From Polytrichum commune (Eukaryota > Streptophyta > Polytrichopsida > Polytrichales > Polytrichaceae), in NCBI GenBank assembly GCA_950295325.1, contig OX485803.1, positions 77,021,554 to 77,085,553 of the forward strand: a stretch of DNA of 64,000 nucleotides. The letters run 5' to 3'. A model generated the notes under the pieces. That model was not told where the DNA came from and did no database searches. It worked only from the letters and a program-made list of their open reading frames with translations. Each line of letters starts with the position of its first letter. The first letter of the stretch is position 1. A program made the position numbers and the translations under genes. Positions 49,176-61,209 of this stretch are shown piece after piece.

Positions 49176-52100
49176 CTTTCTCCAATCATTGTCGTACAAA
49201 ATGGAAACACCACTTCCACTTAGGTAACACCTTTTCATGACTGCATTTGAAGACAATACAAAAGAATATTGTAATGTCCTACAACCTGAAAGATTGAGCT
49301 CTTTTAATGCTTCCAAAGACTCTAAGTCAGACATGTGTTTCAATGCTTCACAATTGCAAAGTGATAAAAATGTTAGCTTCTTCAATTTAGCAATTGATGG
49401 AATGAATGCGAGCTTACAACATGTCCCAAGGTCAAGGACCTCCAAGGTCTTCGGAAGGCCTTCAATGGCGGTCAAGTTCCTACAATGTGACATGTTCAAA
49501 TATTGTAAAGAAACCAAGTTCTCCAATACTTTAGGGGATTTCACGATTCGATTGTGTTGCAAATTGAGGTGTGTAAGGGATGTCAATAGACCAAACTGTA
49601 AATCACTTCTTGCAATATCCTTGAGCGAACAACCATGAAGATTAAGTGTAGTTAGAGCTTGTAGTTCTCCAAAGCCTTTTGGGACCTCAATAAGGTCACG
49701 ACTATAAACCAAGTGCAATGTTTTTAATTGCTTGAGGGAACAAAAACCATCCGGTAGATTTTGTAATAGGTTGTTATGTTCAAGCCTCAACTCCATCAAC
49801 TTTGTAAATTGTTTGATACATGATGGGAGGCTTTGGACTTTGCTAGAAGACATTTCAAATTGATTTAACATCACCAACCCAGTAATGCTCAAGGGCAATT
49901 CCTCCAAATATTTGAAATTTCTCAATGTCAAACGTGTCAAATTGGACAATTCCGAGAATGAGTCCGGCAATTTGGAGATGGTGGGTTTGTGATGATTGGC
50001 ACCCAAGTCAATATCCAACCGCAGAAGGTTACGAAGATGGCCAAAGTCATCTGGGAGAGCTTGAAGTGGACATCCATGCAATGTCAAGGAGAGTAACCTT
50101 TGGAGTCCCATCATGGATGAAGGCAATTCTTGCAAATCTTTGAATTTTTTTATTGTCAAACGTGTTAAATTGGACAATTTCGAGAATGAGTCTGGCAATT
50201 TGGAGATGGTGGGTTTGTGATAATTGGCACCCAAGACAATATCCAACCGCAGAAGGTTACGAAGATGGCCAAAGTCATATGGGAAAGCTTGAAGTGGACA
50301 TCCATGCAATATCAAGGAGTCCAACCTTTGGAGTCCCATCATGGATGAAGGCAATTCCTCCAAATATTTGAAATTTCTCAATGTCAAACGTGTCAAACGT
50401 GTCAAATTGGACAATTCCGAGAATGAGTCCGGCAATTTGGAGATGGTGGGTTTGTGAAGATTGGCACCCAAGTCAATATCCAACTGCTGAAGATCACGAA
50501 GATGGCCAAAGTCATCTGGGAGAGCTTGAAGTGGACATCCATGCAATGTCAAGGAGAGTAACCTTTGGAGTCCCATCATGGATGAAGGCAATTCCTCCAA
50601 ATATTTGAAATTTCTCAATGTCAAACGTGTCAAATTGGACAATTCCGAGAATGAGTTTGGCAATTTGGAGATGGTGGGTTTGTGATAATTGGCACCCAAG
50701 TCAATATCCAACCGCAGAAGGTTACGAAGATGGTCAAAGTCATCTGGGAAAGCTTGAAGTGGACATCCATGCAATATCAAGGAGTGTAACCTTTGGAGTC
50801 TCATCATGGATGAAGGCAATTCTTGCAAATCTTTGAAATTTCTCATTGTCAAATCTGTTAAATTGGACAATTCCGAGAATGAGTCCGGGAATTTGGAGAT
50901 GGTGGGTTTGTGAAGATTGGCACCCAAGTCAATATCCAACCACTCAAGGTTACGAAGATGGCCAAAGTCATCTGGGAGAGCTTGAAGTGGACATCCATGC
51001 AATTTCAAGAACCATAACCTTTGGAGTCCCATCATGGATGAAGGCAATTCCTGCAAATATTTGAAATTTTTCAATGTCAAATCTGTTAAATTGGACAAAT
51101 CCGAGAATGAGTCCGCCAATTTGGAGATGGTAGGTTGGTGATGATTGGCACCCAACGCAATATCCAACCATCGAAGGTTATGAAGTCGGCAAAAATCATA
51201 TGGGAGAGCTTGAAGTGGACATCCATGCAATTCCAAGAAGCGTAACCTTTGGAGTCCCATCATGGATGAAGGCAATTCCTGCAAATATTTGAAATTTTTC
51301 AATGTCAAATCTGTCAAATTGGACAAATCCGAGAATGAGTCCGGCAATTTGGAGATGGTGGGTTTGTCTGGATTGGCACTCAAGTCAATATCCAACTGCT
51401 GAAGGTTACGAAGATGGCCAAAGTCATCTGGGAGAGCTTGAAGTGGACATCCATACAATGTCAAGGAGTGTAACCTTTGGAATCCCATCATGTATGAAGG
51501 CAATTCTTGCATATCTTTGAAATTTATCATTGTCAAATCTGTTAAATTGGACAATTCCGAGAATGAGTCCGGCAATTTGGAGATGGTGGGTTGGTGATGA
51601 TTGGCACCCAACGCAATATCCAAGCATTGAAGGTTACGAAGTCGGCCAAAATCATCTGGGAGAGCTCGAAGTGGACAGCTGTCTATTGTCAAGGATATCA
51701 AGTTTATGAGTCCAACTATGGTTGACGGCATATCTATAATATAGTTGCACTTTCTCAAATTCAAGTTTTCCAAGTTTGAGAGCTCTGTAATTGCATTGGA
51801 TATTTTGGAAGGAGAAGCATAGTTCTTATTATAATTGGGGGTTATAGGTATCGGGCATGCATGATGTTGATCATCCCCAAGAAAACCTTCCAAGCTACTA
51901 TTATGTAGAGTCAATGTCCTCAACCTCTTGAATCCATGTACATTGGAGGGATGTCCTCTACAATTTGTCAATTTCAATACCTCCAATGTATCACATAGAT
52001 ATAAAATTGAGGCTTGTGGCATCAAAATAGAATCTTCTTCAGTAATGTGGAGCTTCAACACATTGAGATTGTGAAGTTGTTCAAAATCCTTTGGAAGGTA

Positions 52101-52580
52101 ATGACATATAGTACCTTGTGCATTGAGCGTTTTTAATTTGGGAAAATGTTTCATAGTAGTGGGTAGTTCATGTAATGCGGTGCAGTACTCAAGGTTTATA
52201 TCTTCTAGATTGATTAGATGTGAAAACGTCTTTGGTAACTTTGACAATCCAGAATGACTAGCGTCAAATGTCACCAATCTTTGAAGGTTTCCAAACAACT
52301 CAGGCAACTCTCTCAACATTTTACATCGTTGGAGTTTAATCACTCTAAGGTTGTGTAGGTGGGAAAGGGATTCAGGCAATCCTTCCAAACACCCGCACCC
52401 ATATAATGACAAATGCTCAAGCTCTTTAAGGTAGCCGATGGAATCAGGCAAGGTCTTCATAGTACGGCAAAATGCCAAATCCAATGTTTGTAGCCTTGAT
52501 AGACTTCCAATATCTAGAGGGAGTTCTTTCAACATATTACAGTTGTTGAGTAACAATATTCGTAGTTTTGGAAAAGGTAC
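49176..52580 (-). CDS. TNL-B exon 4: LRR domain, uninterrupted
   Basis: 1,135 codons with no stop, from VPFPKLRILLLNNCN to NDWRK before GTAAGT. Architecture is as in A but with eight 76-residue super-repeats. It is 465 nt longer than the A exon, which equals two repeats (456 nt) plus a 9-nt duplication that makes NLTRLTRLTLRN. Confidence 0.92.
49890..51720 (-). repeat. Eight 228-bp LRR super-repeats (copy B)
   Basis: Counted by the CPLQAL/CPLRAL and CPLQAF hallmarks. Units 5 and 7 share CPLQAF and GANYHKP, and units 4 and 6 share GANLHKP. This alternation is expected if a two-unit block was duplicated. Confidence 0.88.
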
Positions 52581-52877
52581 CTGATGTGCAACATTAAAAC
52601 CAATTATGTGATATGATCAAAGAGAAAGTTTGCAAAACATTGTTCGAGCATGTTTCATATCCAAATAAAACAAATGCATCCGACTCCATTTGCTACCTAA
52701 ATGCATATCCCTTCAATTGACATAATAAATCACATATACCTCCATGATTATTTATAGTGTTGAATATATAGAAACTTATATAAATAACATAAGGTTCTAA
52801 TGTCAAAATATTATGGTTTGTGGTGCAAAACAATGGACAATGTTGTAACAAGATAAGCATGTCACATAACCAAATTT

Positions 52878-53282
52878 CACGGGGGGTGCACTTCATTGTC
52901 AAGTTGAACACCACGTGCGATAAAACAAAATCTACTTTTCACATAAAGCATCACCAAAATGGTTCAAAACTTTATGATTTTTTTTCATGAGTAGATATAC
53001 ATAGTATCTATTACATAGTAAAAATTGGTAACCAAATTTGATGATTTTTTTTATAAAACATACCGTTTCTAACTAGAATGACGCAACATTGAACTAAACA
53101 AATTACTACAAAAAATGAAGATGACTAAAAATTTCAAAAAAATATACAAAAGATATTATCAATAGTTATGTGTATGTAGAAAAAATATCATAATTTTAAA
53201 AATTATCTATGGCATGTAATATAGGGTAGCAAACTTTTATCGCACATGCTTATGAAATGTAAGGGGGTGTGATCCCCCTGTG
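52878..53282. mobile_element. hAT-like MITE copy 2 with empty site in block A
   Basis: It starts CACGGGGGGTGCACTTC and ends TGTGATCCCCCTGTG. CCAAATTT flanks it at 52870-52877 and 53283-53290. Block A keeps the single CCAAATTT at 25668-25675. It lies in the intron between exons 3 and 4 of TNL-B. Confidence 0.92.
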
Positions 53283-53376
53283 CCAAATTTGAATATTATA
53301 CCAAAGTCAAAGGCATATATCATATTTTTATAGCAATTATAACCCAAGATGATTGGGGTTCAAAGTATTGTAATAC

Positions 53377-53664
53377 CTGCTCTCCCGATTTAGTGGGCCA
53401 CAACCGAGTCAGATATGGGTTCGAATTTAAATCAAGCACTGCGAGATTGGACAAGTGCATTGTGGATGGTAACTCCAATAGCTTGGAGTTCTCAGACCAT
53501 TTCAACCATCTAAGACTTTTCGGCCATGCCAAAAAATCACCCTCCACATCACATTCTTGTAATATAAGAAACTGCAAACCACACATTGTTGCAAATCTGC
53601 TTGTTGCCACTGTTTCACGAGGTTGACCTCCGGTTAAATACAATCCTTTAACTCGGTTTGATCC
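53377..53664 (-). CDS. TNL-B exon 3: early LRR segment
   Basis: 288 bp, open, same borders as copy A (TACAG acceptor, GTATTA donor). Starts GSNRVKGLYLTGG and ends LWPTKSGEQ. Confidence 0.87.
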
Positions 53665-54275
53665 CTGTATTAGTTACAAAGCACAATATAAGAGTGTTAT
53701 GTTCTTTACAAATACATGAGTGTATTAAAAAACGTATACACTATGGATTTTGATTAATCATTATTCTACAAAACAACATGGGCATTTGCCCGAATTAGTC
53801 TAAAAGTATTTAGCTCATAGTAGGATGACCTTTGCGGCCCTTAACAACTAATAGACTGGATCTACTTTTCAATTTTCATTCTTATTTGATTCACAACAAT
53901 GAAGTATTCAACTTACACTAGAGGTGTCCAAAGCACTTCCAAAAACCTCCATCAATGTCAACAAGTGCTTCTACATGATGCTTTGAACTAGACATCTTGT
54001 GAACTATGGTTTTTTTCTACATAGATGATATACCATCCCAAGTATCGTTCATTCCAAAACAAGTAGTCATATATTGGAATGTGAATTTCTAAAAATTTGA
54101 CAAAGCTTTCTTTATTGAGTTCTCATTATGTTGAATTACCATCCAAAATCTTGAAAATGTTGCATAAACAAGAAATAGTGTTTGAATCAATTATAATAAG
54201 TAAAAATTTCCAAAGACATGAAACATTTGTTTTTCCTAATGACACGATAAAACAATTGGTTAGGTACAATGTAGT

Positions 54276-54425
54276 ACATAACATTATTCATACCCATAAC
54301 AGTGTTTTGTGGAACTATCTGCTTTTTGTGGATTATTTCCCACATTCATACTGAATGTGGGGAATATTCTGCAAAATACTGTCAGTCATACAGAACATTG
54401 TTATGGATCTGAATAATGTTATGTT
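54276..54425. repeat. Palindromic intron element, copy B (shortened)
   Basis: Same outer arms as in A (ACATAACATTATTCATACCC, mirrored at GAATAATGTTATGT) but about 57 bp of the interior is lost. Confidence 0.6.
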
Positions 54426-54447
54426 AGCATCCAAAAGTGTAACTTAC

Positions 54448-55561
54448 TTGGTTTCCCTCCACCACGCTCCGTGAGCTCTCGGGATTCCACAAGTGGCTTC
54501 GTTCTCCAACAACATTTGATTGCCTCATCACCACCTCCTTTCCCATATCACATAAAATGTCATGCATTGATATTTTGTGCTCATCACCATTTATTTTTAT
54601 CAAAGACTTGTCCCTCAGTATACGCAATGACAATTGTGGAGACCTGTATGAATGACAAGATTCCCATATCTTCATAGCATAGTTTTCGTCTTTGCCTGCT
54701 AAAAAACAACTTATGTCAAGAAACATTTCTTTCTCTTGGCTATTAAGAGAGTCATAGCTTATTTTGAGCTTGTTTGAAATGTCAACATTCATCCCCAAAT
54801 CCTTGCTTGCTTGATGCCAATATATGACATCATTTGGGGTTTTCTTGTCATACAAAAAAGCTCCCATGACCTCCAATGCCAATGGAAGCCCACCACAAGC
54901 TTGAACAACATGCTTCGCAAGATCATGAAAACCGTCACTTGGTTCCTCACTACAAAATGCATGCCAATTGAATAGCCTTGACGATTCAATAAAGGACAAT
55001 CCTTTAACTTCATATAATGCATTTTCACCTTGTCCTTGAGTGATGTTGTTCAACAAATTTTGATCTCGGGATGTTACAAGAACACAACTACCCAAACCCA
55101 AGGTCTTGATTTGAGGTATGAGAGAGTCAAATTGGCTTCTATTGATTATGTCATCAATGATAATCAATACTCGCCGACTACCTAGGCGGTCAAACCAATA
55201 AGAAACATATTCTTTGTTGTTCTTGAGATCTTTTTGGAACATGTCATGTACCAATTGTTTTTGTATATCCAAAATAGAATTTTCCTTCACATCTTTCAAG
55301 AAGCATAGGCATTGAAATCTTTCACGTTGCTTTACAAAGTGGTTGTACACTTCTATAGCAAGGGTGGTTTTCCCTATGCCACCCATACCTACAATGCCCA
55401 TAATCTTAACAACATTGTCTTGAATCATGTCCATTCTGTCAACCACATCTTTTGTAGAGTCTTCCAATGCCACTCGATGACGAGGACTTGGTATATATTG
55501 GTATGGAGATAAAACATCTAGAACCGCATTCACAATTCTTTTCTTGAGTTTGGCTTCATCT
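54448..55561 (-). CDS. TNL-B exon 2: NB-ARC domain
   Basis: Fully open, with P-loop GMGGIGKTTLAIEVY, kinase-2 RRVLIIIDDI, GLPL in ACGGLPLALEVMGAFL and MHD in ISMHDILCDMG. RNBS-B reads LGSCVLVTSRDQ, with Cys replacing the Arg seen in copy A (GSRVLVTSRD); that Arg is normally well conserved. Confidence 0.92.
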
Positions 55562-55719
55562 CTACAAATGGAAATGATGCCACTTGGTTAAAATATCCTT
55601 CAAAACATAAAATCAATGACTATGAATTTGTTGAATTATGTTGGAAAACTTACTTGACATTAAAACAACAACTATGTGGAAAGGTCACATATGCTTGAGT
55701 TTTGATATTGTAAACTCAC

Positions 55720-56521
55720 CCATTGACCTCTGTAAGGAGAAATCCTGTGATATTGGCAACCTCCAAGAGAGCAACCTTCCACCGTATGATGTCTTCTTCC
55801 CGCCCTCGTGTTTTATGCTTGATAAATGCATTTGCAAATGGTCCATCATGGGGCCGACGTAGATGCATTGGATCAATATCAAAATATATTGGTAGGATTG
55901 TTTTCCGCTCTTGAGCATATCACACAATTCGTTAAGACAATATTTGGATTCAGCGTAACGCTTTGAGAATATGGCAACATGAACACCAACTTCATTTAGT
56001 GCCTCATTAATGGAATGAAAGGCATGGTGCCCCTTTACTAGGGATTTTGTATCGAGAAAGGGATTGAGTCCGGCAGAGATGAGAGCTTCATTGAGGTGGC
56101 TAACAAACGTTAACTTTACATCAGGTCCTCGATGGTTCAAGAAAACATTATATTTTTAGTAAGATTGAAAGTTTTTAAAAGAATCATCATCCAACAAAAG
56201 TCTTTGTTGGTTGTCCAACACGCTTGTTGATGGGCCTGCATCAAAATCCCTTTGGTGCTCCGGATTGGTACCCCCATCATGAAGATATTGTAAAGCATGT
56301 CCTTCACTTGGGAAGCCTTGCAATGTCTTTTGGACCATATGCTTTTGAAAACTATTTGCAATCGGCAAGTCTGGTGAAGAATCTTTGACTTGCAAATTTT
56401 GTTGCAAAGCACTTGTTGTGTCGTTCAATGAAAGAGATGTGTGACCAAGTTCTTGAATACTCCAATGTCTCCCACAAATCCAGTGTAATATGTTCGCTAC
56501 AAACGACCAACAATGCTCCAT
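55720..56521 (-). pseudogene. TNL-B exon 1: TIR exon with stop and frameshift
   Basis: The pre-TIR extension is open to QSY, then TAA (56156-56158). TIR sequence resumes at YNVFLNHRGPDVK and keeps VAIFSKRYAESKYCLNELCD before the shift. Downstream of the shift the original frame is still recognisable up to the GTGAGT donor, which indicates recent lesions. Confidence 0.88.
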
Positions 56522-59500
56522 GGTTTCCAAATTGTATGCTTGGAATGAGATCCCCTCCCCTACTTCAAAATAATTTGATTAAGAATGTAGGTCTCCAACT
56601 TTGGAACTGCAAACCCTTCAAAGGTGTTTAGGACATGATCCATCCCAAATGCATCGGCATCTTCAAATTGCTATACAATGATCTAATGATTATTTTGAAT
56701 ACTTTGATGTGATCAACATAGTATGAACAAACAAGAATATATCAGCAAGCTTCAAGAACATGATTTCAACAAAATCTAGATTTGAATCACTAGAAGCAAT
56801 AACATCTTGTGTCTTGAATGCGGTCCTGGGGAAATGTATGCCCAACTTGAGATTTATAAGGAATAAACAAAGCCCATAAACTTAGTGCGGTTTTCATAGT
56901 CTTAGCTTGGTTTCAACAATCAAATAATTGACCAAGACAAAATTAGTAAAAATGCAAGAATTGGCTTCTCCAATCCTTATTGATGGTGGAGGATACTCAT
57001 GTTACATCAAAATATATCAACATGCTCTATAATGTCTACAATGTAGCGGATAAAGGCACAAAGTAGAAAACAAAATCATCTATCGAGTCGATGTCATGTG
57101 GATAAACTCTTGATGAATTAAAATACAACCAAACAAATTTAAGGATTACATAGGAACATTGAATGTCCAAAGGCAATGGTAACAAACTTGTGTTAGATAT
57201 ACAGTACACAAGATTCAAAGGTGTCGGTTCATATTCATTAGAGTCAAACAACTAATAATATGCTTTCATTATGTATGTAATCTCACAACCTAAATTGCAT
57301 AAACAAGCGGATCTTCACGAAAAGCTATGTCCCTCTTTTTAATGGAATCTATAAATCTTTACATTACATTAACATAACCTATTTTTTTAATCAACCTAGA
57401 CAACACATAGACAACTTCGAGTGTTATTATGATTTATTGTTGTTTGTTGTGATTTTGTTCAATGAAATCGAATTATGAATTGTTGGCCAATATGTCTTCT
57501 AAAACAAATTGATTCTCTTTACCAAGGATCTAACGTTTCTATCTACAAGGTGAGTATGCATATTAGTGCGAATTACATAACATTTTTTTTCATCTTATTG
57601 CTCGTGTTACTTAGTTGATAGTTGGTGATCGATTATGTAGAACTTTGACAATGTTATTAGATTGTCACTCACATTACTACCAATTCTTCATATTATATAC
57701 CCGCTCTAAGAGAGTCCCCCTAATGCTTCTATCCCAGTTTGGGACTTAGCCAATAAGAACATGCTCGGAGAACACTACCTAATGTTCAAAAGACGAAACA
57801 CCTTGAATTGGGGAATTAAAAATGTCCTCTCTCATATTGTTCCCAAGGGCTAGTCCCTAGGTTTCTCACATGGTTGGCAAAATAAATGTAGTTCACCGAA
57901 ATACCCCCAATGGGAGATAAAGTGGACCATAGTGGAAGCACATGAACGCAAGTGCTACAAAGATCACCCATCTTAGTACTCTTCCCGTGCCAAGCAACTA
58001 ACATTGGAGTTTCCATGGGGTCCACCTTACTTGCACAAAATCGGGACAAAATTCAAAAGTGCATGTCAACTCATCCTCGAATCCTGATGGATCGTCACAC
58101 AATTGGATATTTGTTTATTGATATCAGGACCCACATACCACAAGCCTACTCAAGAGAACTTGCAGATTCCAACTTGAGTGTTACTTACCTAGGCATCATG
58201 AAACTCCAGGAGACACTTCGATCCGCCATCATGGTGACTGCATGCACAAAAGAAGCGTCAAGAGAAGGGGTGATCCAAGCAGCCTGCACAACAACCATAT
58301 GTTTAGAGACTTGCCCTTAGGTAAATAGAGAGAAAGACGAGTCTTAGCTGGTGGCAAAACTCAAGCTAGTTAAGTAGAGAGGAACAAACTCTATTTTGAG
58401 CAAGGATGGGTTGCATATTCCTCTAGTGGTATCAGCACAAACAAACTCAAGAGAAGCAGCAGTTTGTAAGAGTGTAGCTTGCCTCCAGGAGACACGGCCG
58501 CCATGGCGAGTGCTCAAACAAAAGAAGTGTCAAGAGCGGCAGATTTGCAAGGAGCCTGCACAGCAACAATACGATGGGAGTGGCCTCGGCAGAAGAGACA
58601 GAGAGAGAGAGAGACACAGAGAGAGAGCGAGACAGAGAGAGCGTGGGAGAGAGTGAGTCCTGGTGCCACAACTTCAAAAGTTAGCTTGCGAGAGAGATAG
58701 AGGAATGGACTTCTTCTTTCCTTCTTTCGTTCATTGTGTGCCTGCCAGTAGTTGGGGGCACCTAATAATAAGTTAGAGTGCTACAGTGGCAGCCTACAAC
58801 GCAAGTGGCCTCCGGCATCTTGGGCAGCCTTTCTGAATTATTGAACTGACTTTGTGAGGGAATGCGTGCAGACCAAGCAACTATTATACTGCACTTACGA
58901 GCAGTGAATGGGGACAACCAGCTGCTAGGTACAGCAGAACCGGTTGAAGTTCAAGAGCCCAGGTAAACAGTCAACCATTTTCAAGGAACCTATAGAATAA
59001 ACTCTGATTTTATAAAGGAGACCTGAAAGATTTCAACATGTACCGCCTTGGACTTGAGAACAATAGGATATCGACCGAAAAACCCTCCCCAAATAACGAG
59101 GGGCAGGTGTCACATGGGTGGGCAGGCTCCACATGCGGGGGCTCCTTAAGCTGCCCAGATTTCATGTGCACCCTTCATGATTCGAAGGTTCTTCGACTTC
59201 CAGTGCTCTCCTGACCCAGAACAGATGCGGTGAACATGCAGGCTTCCCCTGCAGTAAGGTAGACAGGTCTTAAGTGGTTACTGTTTCCAAGTAAGCCCAC
59301 TTCTCTTGGGATACAAAACACGCGATTAGTACAAAATGGTTATCAAATCCATAACGAGCCCATAGCCACCTTCCTAATAATTTTCGGAGCTTTTATAAAT
59401 ACATTTTTGCATCATCAAAGTGAAGATTCTTGTGCTCATTAAACGATTATGAATTATGTTCATTGTTGAACCTAGAATAGTTAGCATATTTTGAGCACGT

Positions 59501-59720
59501 AGTCCAGTCTCTCTCAAACATATATTTTGTCAGTGTTTGTTTGTGGAGCTACACCTTACCTCAAACCACGCAAAAATAGGGCCCAGTGGCTAGGCCTACT
59601 TATTATATAACTAGTTGGTTACCCTTACTCTACTTACTAAATGACTAGTTGGTTACCCTTACTTTACTTACTAAATAACTAGTTGGTCACCCTTACTCTA
59701 CTTACTAAATTATTAGTTGG

Positions 59721-61209
59721 TGTGAGCCCAAAATGGTGCCCACATGTGGTGATTAACTCTTCGAAACCAATTTTAGTTTGACTTTGATGTGTTATGATTA
59801 TTCACAAAACATAAAAAGAGTGAAGTGTGGTGTGGATTTAAGTTTAGGCATTAGAATGTGTAGTGTAGTTATTTCAAGGTTTGATTTCAATAAGAGGATG
59901 CCATGGTTATGTGAGTAAAGGGTAAAGTGAGGCAAGGTGAGCTCCGCGGGTTAAATGCCCACTTTTGGATCCACTTTGTTAGTTTAGGAAGAAGGAAGCT
60001 TGGTGGATGGGGGTTAGTCCCTACTTTGGAGGAGAGGGTTGAAGGATTGTGATTGGAGGTGCTAATCCTCTCACCCTATCCTCACCTCTCTCTCCCTCTC
60101 TCCCTCTTTGCTACTTAAGGTGTTTTTTCTCTCATTTGCCTCTCTCTCCATCAAGCGCTCTCAAGGGAGCAAGCTCTTAAGAGCTTGAGCCACGTGTGTG
60201 ATACATTAGTTCTTAGTGAAGTTAATTAGTTAAGCTCTCTTTCTCAATGCCTCCCACTTGAGGGAGCCCTTAGAGTTTTAAGTTGCATGGGTTGATTAGT
60301 TAGTAGTTAGTGGAATTAGGGTGTTAGATTAGTTCATTATTTAGGAGCAAGAAAAGAAAAAGAAGAAGAAGAAGAAGAAGAAAAACTTAGAAAACATGTG
60401 ATTAAGGGAGGAGAGAGTTTGGATTAGGGTGCAACTAGTGGTTGGGATACCCATTCGGGTATTATAACCACAACCGAACTGTATCAGGAGGCAACCAGCT
60501 TGGTGGCTGGGCCACAACCGAACTGTAATCACGGGGCAGCCGGTTTGGAGGGTTAAGCCACAACCGAACTGTAATCAGGAGGCAGCCAGCTGGGTGGCTG
60601 GGCCACAACCGAACTGTAATCAGGAGGTAGCCGGTTTGGTGGGTTAAGCCACACTGAGGTTGGGGCCGAAGGCAACGGGGTTGCCTAGCAACAATTCATT
60701 TAGCTTATCTAGGGGTTAGCAATGCTACGCCCAATTAGTGGGTGTTAGCACATAAAAAACTAGATTACATTAGATCATTTTAGGGGTGTCTAAGTAGTTA
60801 GATCCATTAGGCTAGTGTGTGCTACGTGTGGGTTGTATGAGTGTGTTTAGCCGTTGAGTAAGTGTTTTTCAACACTTGACTCTCTCGGTCAAAATTACTC
60901 ACTTGCATTATTAATGGAGAAGGTGGAAGACTCTTGCAATGACAAGAAAAAAGAAGTGAAGGTTAAACGAGCGAGGGGAATGTCCTTAAGGGCATGTGTG
61001 GCTAAAGCCGCGGGGTGGACTCTTGAGAAGGCCAACTCTAGCACAAGCCAAGAGGCTAACATTAATAAAGCACAATGAGTAGAAACAATATGCGTTCTTT
61101 TGGACATAAAAATTACTTGGCACATGGTTCAAGGTTGTAAGAGATACATGTGATTCTCAAAGCCATCACCCGGACTAGGACGCTTAAGGGTGGTGGATTT
61201 GGCCTCACA
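59721..61209 (+). mobile_element. Solo-LTR-like element X2, 5-bp TSD
   Basis: It starts TGTGAGCCCAAAATGGTGCC and ends GGATTTGGCCTCACA, with GTTGG at 59716-59720 and 61210-61214. TG...CA termini with a 5-bp duplication fit an LTR; the ends do not repeat directly, so it is not a two-LTR element. It holds four copies of a 45-bp repeat (about 60465-60655, CCACAACCGAACTGTAATCA) and an ORF near its 3' end. Confidence 0.8.
60854..61078 (+). CDS. Small LTR-borne ORF, X2 copy
   Basis: A 74-aa ORF including KRARGMSLRACVAKAAGWTL and EKANSSTSQEANINKAQ. It is related to the ORFs at 44137-44331 and 39740-39925 and lies about 130 bp before the LTR end. Basic and Ala-rich in the centre; no recognised domain. 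Confidence 0.5.
   Translation: MSKCFSTLDSLGQNYSLALLMEKVEDSCNDKKKEVKVKRARGMSLRACVAKAAGWTLEKANSSTSQEANINKAQ

Larger units (their letters stand above)
46812..56521 (-). pseudogene. TNL-B: TIR-NB-ARC-LRR-ZZ gene, TIR exon broken
   Basis: Paralogue of TNL-A with the same six exons: 56521-55720, 55561-54448, 53664-53377, 52580-49176, 48869-48222 and 47027-46812. All splice sites are conserved. Exon lengths match A except exon 1 (802 versus 803 nt, a 1-nt deletion near 55900) and exon 4 (465 nt longer). A TAA at 56156-56158 replaces a lysine codon just before the TIR domain, and the deletion shifts frame within TIR after DMLKSGK. NB-ARC, LRR, post-LRR and ZZ exons are all open and would make a large NB-LRR-ZZ product only if translation began downstream. 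The gene is probably non-functional as a TNL, though a start within or after exon 2 cannot be excluded. Confidence 0.8.
45538..59312. repeat. Segmental duplication block B
   Basis: Direct copy of block A starting at AGTGGCAAGATACGCTCAAG. It lacks A's Stowaway, long-inverted-repeat and Tourist insertions, but carries a hAT-like MITE and two more LRR super-repeats. Its left junction is exactly the end of X4. Confidence 0.9.

Noticed and set aside
49925-51520. Series of 72-75-aa plus-strand ORFs every 228 bp (also at 23.4-24.1 kb)
   Set aside because: They are antisense shadows of the LRR super-repeats; their regular spacing is the repeat period, not a gene family.
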